The translations under genes and the position numbers were made by a program. A stretch of 27,034 nt of DNA. It comes from Planctomycetota bacterium. GTDB lineage: Bacteria > Planctomycetota > Planctomycetia > Isosphaerales > Isosphaeraceae. The stretch is taken from assembly GCA_021778575.1 (NCBI GenBank), contig JAJYCH010000001.1, forward strand, positions 1 through 27,034. The letters run 5' to 3'. The notes under the pieces are model-generated. The model saw only the letters and a program-made list of their open reading frames with translations, searched no databases and had not been told where the DNA came from. Of this stretch, positions 1-9,590 are shown one piece after another (within the stretch, counting starts at the first letter, position 1; each line of letters begins with the position of its first letter).

Positions 1-1
1 C

Positions 2-3000
2 GATCACCGCGAAATGCCGCCCAAAGAGGCCCGGCAACCAAACGAAGCCGAGCGGGTTCAGCTTCAGGGCTGGGTCAAGACGTTTCTGAAGACCGAAGCG
101 ACCCGTCGCGCCGGCGATCCCGGCCGGGTCGTTCTCCGTCGATTGAATAACGCCGAATACACCAATACGCTCCGCGACCTGACCGGCCTGACGGCACTCG
201 ACCCGGCCCGTGAGTTTCCTGTCGATGGCGCGGCGGGTGAAGGGTTCACCAACACTGGCAATGCGCTGGTGATGTCTCCCTCGCTGGTCACCAAGTACCT
301 CGACGCCGCCAAACAGGTTGCCGAGCATGCCGAGCTTCTGCCCGACGGTTTCCGGTTCGCGACCGGGACGACCTCGCGCGACTGGACCGAAGAGGCGCTC
401 GCGAAGATCCGCGCGTTCTACCAGGAGTACACCGACCCCCGAGGCGGCGGCGAGAAGGTCAACCTCCAGGGGATCGTCTTCGACACCAATCAAGGGGGAC
501 TTCTCCCGCTCGATCGCTACCTGAGGGCGACCGTTGCCGAGCGGGCGGCGTTGCTCTCGGGGGCGAAGACCGTCCAGGCCGTGGCTGCTGAGTACGGTTT
601 GAACGCCAAGTATCTCGGCACGCTCTGGCGGAGCTTGACCTCGGCCGAGCCGTCGCTCTTGCTTGTCGGTCTTCAGGCCCGCTGGCGGTCGGCTCGACCC
701 GAGGATGTCCCGGCTCTCGTCGCCGAAGTCAGCGCCTGGCAGAAGGGGCTCTGGCGGTTCTCCAGCGTGGGCCACATTGGCAAGCTAAACGGACCCAAAG
801 CCTGGATGGAGCCGGTCAATCCGCTGGTCGCCAGCCGCGAGATCCGGTTCAAGATTCCGGTCAAAGCCAACGACCCGGCGACGCCCATTTCACTCGTCGC
901 GACCGACGCAGGCGACGGTAACGCCCACGACTTCGTGGTCTGGCGACAGCCCCGGCTGGTCGCGCCCGGTCGTCCTGACCTTCCCCTTCGCGACGTCCGA
1001 CGGGTCGCCCGCGAGCTGACCAGCCGGCGCGATCGGCTTTTTGCCGACACGGCGAAGTACCTTGACGCCTCGGCTCAGGCCGAGACCGAAGCCGCCTCGG
1101 GACGTGGCCCGGTCGACGTCCCGGCTCTCGCCGCTCGCTCCGGGCTCGATCTCGCCGCGCTCCGGGCCTGGCTCGACTATCTGGGGATCGTCCCGGTCGA
1201 GTCTCTGACCTTGACCGGTCACTTTACCCAACAGATCGCCCGAGGCGGCAACTACGAATTCATCAAAGGTTGGGGACGCGACGAGACACCGCTGTTGCTG
1301 GCCAACTCGTCCGACCAGCACGTCCGGATTCCCGGTAACATGAAGCCGCATGGCGTGGCCGTTCACCCCTCGCCGACGCTCCGGGCAGCGGTTGGCTGGC
1401 AGAGCCCGGTGACGGCGAACTGTCGGGTCGAAGCCGCGATCACCCATGCTCACCCGGAATGTGGCAACGGCGTGACCTGGTCGCTCGAACTCCGCCGAGG
1501 GTCCACCCGCCGCCGCCTCGCCGCTGGAATCGCCCAGGGAGGCAAGGAGCAAAAAGCCGGCCCGATCGATGGGCTGGCGATTCAGGCGGGGGACCTGATC
1601 GGGCTGGCGATCGGCCCTCGCGACGGCAACCATTCGTGCGACCTGACCGCGATCGACCTCCGGATCGTCGAGCAAGGCGGAGCGGGTCGCTCGTGGGATC
1701 TCGCCGGTGACGTCTCGGGCGATATTCTCGCCGGTAACCCTCACGCCGACCGGCAGGGGAATTCCGGTGTCTGGCACTTCTTCACCGAACCGGAAAAGGG
1801 AAGCTCGGAGGCGGGTCCGGTGATCCCGAGCGGATCGGTTCTGGCCCGCTGGCAAGCCTCGAAGGATGCGGCCGAAAAACGCCGGCTCGCCGACGAGACG
1901 CAAGCGCTGCTCACCGCGCCGTCAACCCCGTCGAAAGACGGTCCCGACCCGGCGCTCGTTCGCCAGGTCCGGTCAGTCGGCGGGCCGTTGCTTGGCTCGA
2001 TCCTCCGGACCCTGATCTCCGCTCCGAACCCGGCGGAAACTCCGGCGCTCGACCCGGCCGAGACGGCCTGGGGACTCGACCCGTCGAGCTTCGGCAAGCA
2101 TCCCAACGGCCGGTCGCTCGACCCGGTCGATCTCTGCGTTCAGGCTCCCGCTGTCCTCTCGTTCCGCCTGCCCGCCGAACTGGCCGAAGGGGCCGAACTG
2201 GTCACGACCGGAACGCTCGACCCGGTTTCGGGCGCGGAAGGGAGCGTCCAGATCGATGTGGTCGCCGGCGCTCCGCAGCCCGGTGTCGGGCTCTTGCCCA
2301 GCCAGGTCAACGTGACGATGGCCAACGGTCTCTGGACCTCGAACAACCAGCGGACCTCCTATGCCTCGCCAATCGTCGTCAATCCCGCGAGCCAGAGCGG
2401 GAAGCGGATCGAGGCGGCCCTCGACGAATATCGCAACTTGTTTCCCGCAGCGCTCTGTTACGCCAAGATCGTGCCGGTCGATGAGGTCGTCACCCTGACC
2501 TTGTTCTATCGCGAGGACAACCAGCTCGCCCGCCTGATGCTCGACGATGCCGGAAAGGCCCGGCTCGACCGGCTCTGGGACGAGCTTCATTTCGTCAGCC
2601 GCGACGCGTTGACGCTGGTCGATGCCTATTTACAGTTGATGGAATACGCCACCCAGGACGCCGACCCCAAGGTCTTCGAGCCACTCCGCACGCCGATCCA
2701 CGACCGGGCGGCGTCGTTTCGCCGGACCCTGGCCGAGGCCGAGCCCAAACAGCTCGACGCCCTGATCGACTTCGCCGGTCGGGCCTATCGGCGCTCCTTG
2801 ACCGATCCTGAAACGGCCGAGCTTCGCGGTCTCTACGCGACCCTCCGGGCCGAGGAGATCCCGCACGACGAGGCAATCCGGCTGACTCTGGCCCGGGTGC
2901 TGGTCGCTCCGGCGTTTCTCTACCGGATCGAGAAGCCCGGACCAGGGGCGGGGCAGGGGCCGGTCTCGACCGATGAGCTGGCGTCTCGGCTCAGTTATTT

Positions 3001-4012
3001 CCTCTGGTCGTCCGGTCCCGACGCCGAGTTGCGGAGTCTCGCGGCTTCGGGCCGGCTTGCCGATCCCGAGACTCTAGCCAGGCAAACCCGGCGGATGCTG
3101 GGCGACGACAAGGCCCGCCGGCTGGCGACCGAATTCGCCTGCCAGTGGCTGCATATCGCCGACTTCGACCAGCTTGACGAGAAAAGCGAGCGGCATTTCC
3201 CGACCTTCCCGAAGCTCCGAGCAGCGATGTACGAGGAGTCGGTCCGGTTCTTCACCGACCTGTTCCAGAACGACGGCTCGGTCCTCGACATTCTCGGAGC
3301 CGACTACACGTTCCTGAACGGGCCGCTGGCCGAGCACTACGGAATTCCTCTGGAAATAGCAGGCAAGCCCGACGACTGGCGGCGCGTCGACGGCATCAAG
3401 CGGTTCGGCCGGGGCGGCGTTCTGGGGCAGGCCACGACGCTCGCCAAACAGTCGGGTGCGTCGCGAACCAGTCCGACACTCCGAGGCAACTGGATCAGCG
3501 AGGTTCTGCTCGGCGAGCGTCTGCCGCGTCCGCCCAAGGGGGTCCCGCAGATCCCCGACGACGAGGCGGCGACCGCCGGCTTGACCGTCCGTCAGCTTGT
3601 CGAGAAGCACGCCGGCGACGCGAAATGCGCGGGCTGCCATCAGCGGATCGACCCGCTGGGATTCTCGCTCGAAGCGTTCGACGCGATCGGTCGGAAACGT
3701 TCGAAGGATCTGGGCGACCGGCCGATCGATACCCGGGCCAGGGCGCTGGACGGATCGACGTTCGAGGGGCTCGACGGCCTGACCGATTATCTCGTCAACG
3801 TCCGGCGCGACGCCTTCGTAAAGCAATTCTGCCGGAAACTGCTGGGCTTCGCGCTCGGCCGCTCGACGCAGCTTGCCGACGAGATGCTTCTGACCGAGAT
3901 GCAAGCCACGCTGAAGGCCAACGGCTACCGGGTCGGCTCGGCGATCGACCTGATCGTCCGGAGCCGCCAGTTCCGCGAGATCCGCGGGCGCGAGACGGCT
4001 TACACTGACTAA
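2..4012 (+). CDS. DUF1592/DUF1588-family haem-binding (PSCyt-type) protein, 5'-partial
   Basis: Frame open from the first base, so the gene starts before the window; the Met at 14 lies in an MPPKEA stretch that in this family ends the N-terminal cytochrome-c-like (PSCyt1) domain. Visible domains, numbered from that Met: DUF1587 at about 42-108 (RRLNNAEYTNTLRDLTG), a long central region (about 110-915), DUF1595 about 920-975 (AYRRSLTD), DUF1592 about 985-1115 (LASRLSYFLWSS), DUF1588 about 1134-1236 with a haem motif CAGCH at 1205-1209, and DUF1585 about 1254-1329 (FCRKLLGFALGR). The family is abundant in Planctomycetes and nearly always precedes a DUF1552 gene, as here. Role inferred: exported c-type haem protein; the substrate is unknown. 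At more than 1332 residues it is longer than common members (roughly 700-1000 aa), the extra length lying between DUF1587 and DUF1595. Confidence 0.93.
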   Translation, partial: DHREMPPKEARQPNEAERVQLQGWVKTFLKTEATRRAGDPGRVVLRRLNNAEYTNTLRDLTGLTALDPAREFPVDGAAGEGFTNTGNALVMSPSLVTKYLDAAKQVAEHAELLPDGFRFATGTTSRDWTEEALAKIRAFYQEYTDPRGGGEKVNLQGIVFDTNQGGLLPLDRYLRATVAERAALLSGAKTVQAVAAEYGLNAKYLGTLWRSLTSAEPSLLLVGLQARWRSARPEDVPALVAEVSAWQKGLWRFSSVGHIGKLNGPKAWMEPVNPLVASREIRFKIPVKANDPATPISLVATDAGDGNAHDFVVWRQPRLVAPGRPDLPLRDVRRVARELTSRRDRLFADTAKYLDASAQAETEAASGRGPVDVPALAARSGLDLAALRAWLDYLGIVPVESLTLTGHFTQQIARGGNYEFIKGWGRDETPLLLANSSDQHVRIPGNMKPHGVAVHPSPTLRAAVGWQSPVTANCRVEAAITHAHPECGNGVTWSLELRRGSTRRRLAAGIAQGGKEQKAGPIDGLAIQAGDLIGLAIGPRDGNHSCDLTAIDLRIVEQGGAGRSWDLAGDVSGDILAGNPHADRQGNSGVWHFFTEPEKGSSEAGPVIPSGSVLARWQASKDAAEKRRLADETQALLTAPSTPSKDGPDPALVRQVRSVGGPLLGSILRTLISAPNPAETPALDPAETAWGLDPSSFGKHPNGRSLDPVDLCVQAPAVLSFRLPAELAEGAELVTTGTLDPVSGAEGSVQIDVVAGAPQPGVGLLPSQVNVTMANGLWTSNNQRTSYASPIVVNPASQSGKRIEAALDEYRNLFPAALCYAKIVPVDEVVTLTLFYREDNQLARLMLDDAGKARLDRLWDELHFVSRDALTLVDAYLQLMEYATQDADPKVFEPLRTPIHDRAASFRRTLAEAEPKQLDALIDFAGRAYRRSLTDPETAELRGLYATLRAEEIPHDEAIRLTLARVLVAPAFLYRIEKPGPGAGQGPVSTDELASRLSYFLWSSGPDAELRSLAASGRLADPETLARQTRRMLGDDKARRLATEFACQWLHIADFDQLDEKSERHFPTFPKLRAAMYEESVRFFTDLFQNDGSVLDILGADYTFLNGPLAEHYGIPLEIAGKPDDWRRVDGIKRFGRGGVLGQATTLAKQSGASRTSPTLRGNWISEVLLGERLPRPPKGVPQIPDDEAATAGLTVRQLVEKHAGDAKCAGCHQRIDPLGFSLEAFDAIGRKRSKDLGDRPIDTRARALDGSTFEGLDGLTDYLVNVRRDAFVKQFCRKLLGFALGRSTQLADEMLLTEMQATLKANGYRVGSAIDLIVRSRQFREIRGRETAYTD

Positions 4013-4081
4013 GATGTGTCAAAACGTGAGATTATTTTTGGCGGGTTCATGACCCTGCCAACGTTCCTGGAGTCGAGCCCG

Positions 4082-5386
4082 ATGACCACTCACCGATTCA
4101 GCCGACGTGTTCTGCTTCGAGGCTTGGGCGTCTCGATGGCGCTGCCCTGGCTCGAATCGCTTCCGGTCTGGGGTGACGAGCCGACCGGCAAGCGGGGCGC
4201 GAGCGAGGCTCCGGTCCGGCTGGCGGTTCTCTTCGCCGGCAACGGATTCCACGGCAAGGAGTGGTGGGCAAAGGGGTCGGGGCGATCGATGGAGCTGGGC
4301 CAGGTTCTCGCCCCTCTGACCGATTACCGCGAGAAACTGCTGTTTATTCGCGGTCTCTACAACGAACAGGCCACCAAGGGGAACATCCACAGCTCGCAGA
4401 CCGGCAACCTGCTCTCGGGCTCGCCGCTGGCTTCCGGAGGAGAGATCCGCTCGGGCACGAGCGTCGACCAGCATCTCGCCGCGACTTATGGCCGGTCGAC
4501 CAAGGTTCCCAGCCTGGTCCTGGGTTGCGAGAAGTCGAACCCGTCGGTGCACAAGAATTACTCGATGCTCTACAGTTCGCACATCTCGTGGACCTCGCCC
4601 ACCACGCCGACGCCGCTCGAACTTTACCCCGCGCTTGCCTTCGACCGGCTGTTCAAGGATGAAGTCCGCAAGGGGGACAAGAGCGTTCTCGACGCCGTTC
4701 TGGCCGATGCGGGCGACCTCCGCCGCCAGGTCAGCTCGACCGATCAACTCAAGCTCGACGAGTATCTTGAATCGGTCCGCGACGTCGAGCGCCGGATCGA
4801 AGGGGCCGGCAAGCGCGGCGAACTCCAAGGCTGGCGGCCCACGCTCGACAAGCCAAACATCCCGCGACCGCCCGAAGGCATCCCGCAGGACATCGCCGAC
4901 CACATGCGGCTGATGTGTGACATCCTGGTCCTGGGGTTCCAGACCGACACGACGCGAATCACGACGCTCAAGCTCAATAATGATCATTCTTCGCTCCGAT
5001 TCCCGAACCTGGGCGTCGATTATATGATCCATCACCTCCTGTCGCATTCCGACACGGCCGACTGGTTGAAGGTGAACCAGTTCTTCGTCAGCCAGCTTGC
5101 CTACATCGCGCGAAAGCTCGACGCGATCCAGGAAGGGGAGCGCACGGCGCTCGATAACTCGATGCTGATGTTCTGCTCCAGCATGATGAGCGGCGGTCAC
5201 GACGCTTCACAGCTTCCGGTCGTGATGCTCGGCGGTGGCGGCGGCAAGATCCAGACCGGCAAGGTTCTTGATTACCGTCAAGAATCAAATCGGCAGATGT
5301 GCCGACTTTATCTCTCGATGATGCAGAAGATGGACGTTCACCTCGACCGCTTTGGCGACGCCACCGAACCGCTGCACGAGGTCTGA
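4082..5386 (+). CDS. DUF1552 protein with Tat-type signal peptide
   Basis: 434 aa, 69 bp after the DUF1592 gene and probably co-transcribed. In-frame ATGs also occur at 4016 and 4049, but 4082 is preferred: GGAG lies 9 nt upstream (4069-4072), and the protein then opens with a twin-arginine leader (FSRRVLLRGLG, then a hydrophobic stretch to about residue 30). The body carries family-typical stretches near the N-terminus (LFAGNGFHGKEWW, NIHSSQTGNLLSG) and a C-terminal GGHDASQLPVVMLGG. DUF1552 proteins are secreted partners of DUF1592 cytochrome-like proteins in Planctomycetes; the reaction is not established. Tat export suggests folding or cofactor loading in the cytoplasm before export (inference). 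Annotation as DUF1552 is confident; biochemical role unknown. Confidence 0.93.
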   Translation: MTTHRFSRRVLLRGLGVSMALPWLESLPVWGDEPTGKRGASEAPVRLAVLFAGNGFHGKEWWAKGSGRSMELGQVLAPLTDYREKLLFIRGLYNEQATKGNIHSSQTGNLLSGSPLASGGEIRSGTSVDQHLAATYGRSTKVPSLVLGCEKSNPSVHKNYSMLYSSHISWTSPTTPTPLELYPALAFDRLFKDEVRKGDKSVLDAVLADAGDLRRQVSSTDQLKLDEYLESVRDVERRIEGAGKRGELQGWRPTLDKPNIPRPPEGIPQDIADHMRLMCDILVLGFQTDTTRITTLKLNNDHSSLRFPNLGVDYMIHHLLSHSDTADWLKVNQFFVSQLAYIARKLDAIQEGERTALDNSMLMFCSSMMSGGHDASQLPVVMLGGGGGKIQTGKVLDYRQESNRQMCRLYLSMMQKMDVHLDRFGDATEPLHEV

Positions 5387-5413
5387 TCGACCGACCGGGA
5401 TTCTCGGTCTCGA
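5387..5413. terminator. possible bidirectional terminator hairpin between convergent genes
   Basis: TCGA (5387-5390), a 2-nt CC bulge, then GACCG (5393-5397) pair with CGGTC (5405-5409) and TCGA (5410-5413) around a 7-nt loop. It fills the 31-bp gap between the + strand DUF1552 stop and the convergent - strand stop at 5418. No U-tract follows on either strand, so the call rests on position and dyad only. Confidence 0.35.
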
Positions 5414-5417
5414 GCGC

Positions 5418-7595
5418 TCATTGCACCGGCTTGATCGGGACATCTCCCAGCTCGCGGATCTCGCCGGGTTTCAGTGTCAGGTTTTCGAACACCGGTCCTA
5501 GCTTCTGGCCGGTGTTCGAGTAGATCTCGGCCGTGTATTTCTGGCCGGGAATGAGTTGTTCGATCCGGAATTGACCATTCTGATCGATCCGGACTCCGGG
5601 AAGATTGCCGATGGTCGGGTCATCGCGCGACAAGGCTTCGCGCTTGTTGTCTTGTGAAAGATAAACATTCGACCACGAGCTCGCGTTGGTCAACGGCTTC
5701 CCTTCCGGGTCGACAATCCGTCCCGTCACAACCGCCCAGGGTTGCATCCGGACGACGTAAGGGGCGTCGCCGTCTCCCCTGGCCATCAGGAATCCGATCA
5801 GCTTGCGATCTTCCTTGAGGAAGGCGATCCGACGGCTCCGGTCGGGGTGCAATCCGGTGATGGGGAAGGTCGCCGCCCGGAGCCTGGGTAAGCCTTGTGT
5901 CCCGTACTTCAGCCCTTTCGTGGTGGCACCGACGACGGGTTGCCCTTCGGGATCAATCAGGGTGGTTTGCCGGGGCCGATCGGCCACGACAGTCGCGGAG
6001 AGTTCCAGCGGCGTCGAGTCGATGGCCGGGTTGATCAGCACAATCGCGGCGTAATCTTGCTGATACTCCCAACCGTTGCTGGTCACGAGGATATCGTGAT
6101 TCCCATAGGCCGAGTACATCTCCTGAGCGTTCCACTCGGTTCGTCCCGGCTCGAAGAATTGCCTGGGGTCCACGTGCGCGGGGCGATAACCGGCCAGAGC
6201 GGAGATCTTAACCTTGACGGCCCCTGGTCCCGGCAGGGCGACGCCCAGATAGGAGCCATCGGCCTGTCGGGACGCCGTCGAGGTGGATGGAATGTAGTTA
6301 AAATTGCCAAATTCCCGCGTCCGAAACGCATTGGGGAGAACAACCGAATAGGTGACCTCCGCCTCGACCGGTCGACCGGCCTCGTCGCGAATCGTCAGGC
6401 GGAACGGGAGCCCTCTCGGGCAGGCCACGGTGGTCTCCCCCAGCGGGTTGATCGGGCTCGACGCCCAAAAATAGGGCTGACCAGGCCGGGGAGTGGCCAC
6501 GATCTCGATTTCGGGCTGGTCGGGTGAAAGTCCCGAAAGGCTGTAGCGTCCCTGATCGTCGGTGGCGACCGGAGTCGCGGTCTTCATCGAGTTGTTGACC
6601 ATGACCCCGACCAGCGGTTGCCCCGTGATGTCGTCGACGACCGATCCCTTGACCGTCCGCCCGGGGCTGGTCTGGAACGAGAAGTCGGCGCCGTGGATGT
6701 ACGAGGCCCAGGGTCCCGCGTTCGGCGGCCCGAGCCGGAAGTCGGGTTCCTCACGCGTCATGACCTGGATCAAAGTGGTGACGATCCTTGATTCTCGGAT
6801 CTTCAGAAAGGCGATCCGATCACGCCCGATCCCATCGAGCCGGAATCGGCCATCGGCTCCGGTGACGGCGCGATGGGGCACGCCCGGCAGGACGGATGTC
6901 TTGAAAAACAAACGATCAAAACTAGGTCCATGTCCGGGGATGTTGACCATTCCGAGATAGCCGATCAGATCCCCATCCAGCGGCGCGTATAATCGCTCCA
7001 GCTCCACCGAAGCCCCGGCGAGCGGACGCCCCTGGGGGTCGAGCAATCGGCCACGGATCGGCACATCGCCCCGGACCAACTTCAGGGTCAAGAGCTTTCC
7101 CGGAGTCTGGTCAACCCGTCCACGGTTCGTGAGCCCACTCTCGCTCCAGGTCACCAGCGCGTCAGGACCGAATCCCTCGGCGCAAGCGATCAGGAGCCCC
7201 GATCGCCGGGTCGGCAGTCCATCAAGCCCGATCTCGGTCATGTCCTTGGCCGAGAACCGAAATCGGCCGTCCGCAGTGGTGGTCGCCCGGACCTCGTTCG
7301 GGTTCAGAGTCATGGCGTCGGCTTCAATGAGATAAATCTTCGCCCCGGCCACCGGCTGGCCGTCGGTTTCGACAACCTGGCCCACGATGAGATCGGCGAT
7401 GGTCGGGTCATTGAGGTCAAGCGGCGCGAGTTCCTGGCTCGCGGTCGGCGTTGAGGGAACCTGGGCGAGTGATGCCGGTGGAGGAGATGCTTCGGTCCGC
7501 CCGACGATCGAGAGTGTCACGATCAGGGTCAAGAGTATTCTCAAGGCGGTGCGACGATCGAATTGCCGGCGGATTTCATTCCGTTCTGAGATCAT
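5418..7595 (-). CDS. secreted carboxypeptidase-regulatory-domain (beta-sandwich repeat) protein
   Basis: About 725 aa. In-frame ATGs at 7655 and 7610 are possible, but 7595 (MISERNEIRR) has a GGGTGA Shine-Dalgarno about 9 nt upstream and leads directly into a signal peptide (RRTALRILLTLIVTLSIVG, cleavage near TEAS-PPP). The mature protein repeats a pattern typical of CarboxypepD_reg / Cna-B-like folds: GxVVxxxGQPVAGAxI, then a TxxDGRFRF turn, seen at least four to five times (IVGQVVETDGQPVAGA; IRGRLLDPQGRPLAGAS; VKGSVVDDITGQPLVGV; VTGRIVDPEGKPLTNAS). No peptidase catalytic domain is present. In Planctomycetes such proteins are secreted and often sit beside DUF1559 genes, as here. Likely structural or adhesive surface role (inference); exact function unknown. 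Confidence 0.85.
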   Translation of the reverse strand: MISERNEIRRQFDRRTALRILLTLIVTLSIVGRTEASPPPASLAQVPSTPTASQELAPLDLNDPTIADLIVGQVVETDGQPVAGAKIYLIEADAMTLNPNEVRATTTADGRFRFSAKDMTEIGLDGLPTRRSGLLIACAEGFGPDALVTWSESGLTNRGRVDQTPGKLLTLKLVRGDVPIRGRLLDPQGRPLAGASVELERLYAPLDGDLIGYLGMVNIPGHGPSFDRLFFKTSVLPGVPHRAVTGADGRFRLDGIGRDRIAFLKIRESRIVTTLIQVMTREEPDFRLGPPNAGPWASYIHGADFSFQTSPGRTVKGSVVDDITGQPLVGVMVNNSMKTATPVATDDQGRYSLSGLSPDQPEIEIVATPRPGQPYFWASSPINPLGETTVACPRGLPFRLTIRDEAGRPVEAEVTYSVVLPNAFRTREFGNFNYIPSTSTASRQADGSYLGVALPGPGAVKVKISALAGYRPAHVDPRQFFEPGRTEWNAQEMYSAYGNHDILVTSNGWEYQQDYAAIVLINPAIDSTPLELSATVVADRPRQTTLIDPEGQPVVGATTKGLKYGTQGLPRLRAATFPITGLHPDRSRRIAFLKEDRKLIGFLMARGDGDAPYVVRMQPWAVVTGRIVDPEGKPLTNASSWSNVYLSQDNKREALSRDDPTIGNLPGVRIDQNGQFRIEQLIPGQKYTAEIYSNTGQKLGPVFENLTLKPGEIRELGDVPIKPVQ

Positions 7596-7695
7596 GGTCG
7601 GTTCACCCATCCCAAGGTTCTCGGGCCGTCTGGTCGACCCGCGAGCCTCCATCATGGGAGTCGAGAACGATCATTCGCAACGCTTTTTTTTGATC

Positions 7696-8440
7696 TCAAT
7701 AGGCATCATTCGCCACTACTTCGCCGCCACGGATGGTGGCGAGGGCTCGCCAGAGGGTGGAGTCGACCGCATCCTTGACGAAGCGCACCGACCCGTCGGC
7801 GATCAGCAGGTTCACGCCTCGATCGTGGTGGCTGGACGCGGTGAGTCCGACGCCGTTCCAGGTCAATCCGTTTGCACAGGTTCGTTTCCCCGGCGGGAGC
7901 AGATGGTTGTAGCGGGTCCAGGTCATGTTGCCCTCAAGCCAGGTTTGCCCGGAGTTCGTGTCCGACGGATGGCGTTCGAGGCCGGCCGCTTCGGCGTCGC
8001 TCTGTCCCAGACACCACTGGCGGAAGGTCGCTTCGGTCCAGGGTGCGGCGAGTCGAAAGATATCCGAGGGAATGTCGATCCGCTGGAAGTCGTCGTGACC
8101 CCAGATTCGCTCGGACATGGCGGCCGTCTGCGAGAGTCCGTCGCCAATGTCGGCCGGTCGAATCGCCGAACCCTGGCCAAAAAGCCCGTCTCCGAGCCGA
8201 CCCGACCAGGAGCCGCCGTTACAGGATCGGTAATTCACCGGTCCCCAGGGACGTGACGGCATCCGGTTCCAGTCCGAGGGGCAGAGGAAAACCGCGACGA
8301 CCACCTGAGCCACCGTCTCGTTCGCTCCCTGGCCTGTGACGACCCGAGGGTCGCCGGTCGCGTCGGGATCGAACGGAGCGTAGGTGAAATTGAGTTGTTG
8401 GAACAGCGCGGACTGTTCGATGAACGACCACGATAGCGTT
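7696..8440 (-). pseudogene. 5'-truncated DUF1559 (prepilin-like) gene
   Basis: The open frame runs back to 8511, but recognisable DUF1559 sequence begins only near 8430 (WSFIEQSALFQQLNF, the counterpart of [15 protein letters not shown] in the intact gene at 18411). It continues through CPSDW and ends with the family's H-x9-DG terminus (H, then LLIADGSVRFVKDAV, then GGEVVANDAY). The prepilin leader and first helix ([22 protein letters not shown] type) and the following [18 protein letters not shown] segment are missing. Codons upstream of 8430 belong to the neighbouring DUF1583-type gene read in another frame. The simplest reading is a deletion that removed the 5' half of this gene and the 3' end of the upstream gene. 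Without the leader it cannot enter a type IV/II pilin pathway. Confidence 0.7.
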
Positions 8441-9551
8441 TGGGCAGTTGCCGACGGATCTCGTCCCAGCTCTGGCCAGGTTTCTTCAGCTCGTCGACCG
8501 CGACCTTCCACCAGACGACGGCCGGCCCTTCAAGAACTCCCGCCTTGAGCGAGAACTGATAATAGCCCGGCTCATAGAACAGCTCCGAGTCGGGGTGTGA
8601 CCGCGCGTACTCGCGAGCCTGAGCTTCGAGAGTGCCGAGAAGATCGTCGTCCCACCGAGCCGCCGGCTCCTCCGCCTCCGATGACGAAGGGCGGTTGTGC
8701 CGACCCGAGCGCATCACGACTTGCCAGAGGCCAAGGAGACCACCGATGAAGGCCATTACTGTCAGACCGATCAGGATCGGTCGCCACGACGGGCCGGTTC
8801 CCGACGTTCCGGACCCCGCCGGTGCTCCGGCCCAGCCCGGCAACGCATCGGCGGCGATCGTGAGCGACTTCAGACGGATCTCGACCGGATGATCGGAGAT
8901 CCCCGTGTTCGCGGCCAGCCGGACGGTCGTCACGTCCTCGGTTCCGAGTTCGACCGGCGGCAGCGATCGATCGCGAGTCTCTCCCTCATCGCGGTACGAG
9001 GCCCGGAGACTTGTGCCCGTCCGGACCAGCCGGAGCGTACCCGCTCGACGATTGGCCGCGAGACTCTGGACCCGATAGTCGCGCTTGCCGTCGGGCTGAC
9101 CGATGATCCGCGTCGAAATGAAGCGGACCCCATCTTTACCCGGTGTAAAGGTCCATTCCGCCGTCGCGGCTTCCTTGGTCGGCGAGTCGGTCTCGATCGA
9201 CATCTGAGCGCCGATCCCATAGCCGTCGGTGGGCTTGTCGGCCTGGAGGATCTCGAACTCCGCCGAAATATCGAAGTCGCCCCGGACCCGAAAGCGGGGC
9301 TTGATCCCCACGGTCTCGGGATTTCCCATACCGGCGGGCATCTGCACTCGAAGTCCCGACGGCTCGGCGTGAACCAGTTCCTCGGCATGGCCGCCGACCA
9401 GGGCCAGCGATTGAACATCAAAGCTCTCCTGACGGAAGTCGACCTGAAAAACCTGGGCAAGTGGTCCCGTGTAGGGATCGGCGGCGAAAACGCCCGGCGC
9501 CAGGATCATGAGGACAACCAGCGTCCCGACAAGCAACGATCGATCCGGCAT
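8235..9551 (-). CDS. DUF1583-type single-pass membrane protein with out-of-frame C-terminus
   Basis: 438-aa frame starting at 9551, with GGAG about 11 nt upstream, 39 bp after the kinase stop. Residues 1-24 are a signal peptide (LLVGTLVVLMILAPGVFA). Residues about 28-236 form a beta-rich ectodomain with FRVRGDFDISAEFEI and LRLVRTGTSLRAS, alignable to the C-terminal domain of the upstream kinase. A transmembrane helix follows at about 257-280 (PILIGLTVMAFIGGLLGLW), then a cytoplasmic tail to about 370 (FYEPGYYQFSL, GPAVVWWKVAVDEL). After about residue 373 (near 8435) the sequence becomes Ser/Arg-rich because it reads the truncated DUF1559 gene in the wrong frame, so the native C-terminus is probably lost. 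Topology is outside-TM-inside. Likely a sensory or accessory partner of the kinase (inference). The DUF1583 name is from pattern recognition only. Confidence 0.75.
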   Translation of the reverse strand: MPDRSLLVGTLVVLMILAPGVFAADPYTGPLAQVFQVDFRQESFDVQSLALVGGHAEELVHAEPSGLRVQMPAGMGNPETVGIKPRFRVRGDFDISAEFEILQADKPTDGYGIGAQMSIETDSPTKEAATAEWTFTPGKDGVRFISTRIIGQPDGKRDYRVQSLAANRRAGTLRLVRTGTSLRASYRDEGETRDRSLPPVELGTEDVTTVRLAANTGISDHPVEIRLKSLTIAADALPGWAGAPAGSGTSGTGPSWRPILIGLTVMAFIGGLLGLWQVVMRSGRHNRPSSSEAEEPAARWDDDLLGTLEAQAREYARSHPDSELFYEPGYYQFSLKAGVLEGPAVVWWKVAVDELKKPGQSWDEIRRQLPKRYRGRSSNSPRCSNNSISPTLRSIPTRPATLGSSQARERTRRWLRWSSRFSSAPRTGTGCRHVPGDR

Positions 9552-9590
9552 CGATGGCGACTCCGAAGGAAGAGAGAAATGACGGAGATT

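Noticed and set aside
3074..3904. 276-codon minus-strand frame under DUF1592/DUF1588
   Set aside because: Opposite to conserved domains and the CAGCH haem motif; no motif of its own. The same applies to 890-1903 and 4019-5200 on the minus strand.
7682..7691. T-run near 7683-7691 as an intrinsic terminator
   Set aside because: It is a T-run on the plus strand, where no gene ends; for the minus-strand genes it would be an A-run, and there is no adjoining stem.
8430..8460. Programmed -1 frameshift joining the DUF1583-type and DUF1559 frames
   Set aside because: The CCCAAAC run is not in the correct phase for a canonical slippery heptamer, and the DUF1559 part would still lack its prepilin leader, so a deletion explains the layout better.
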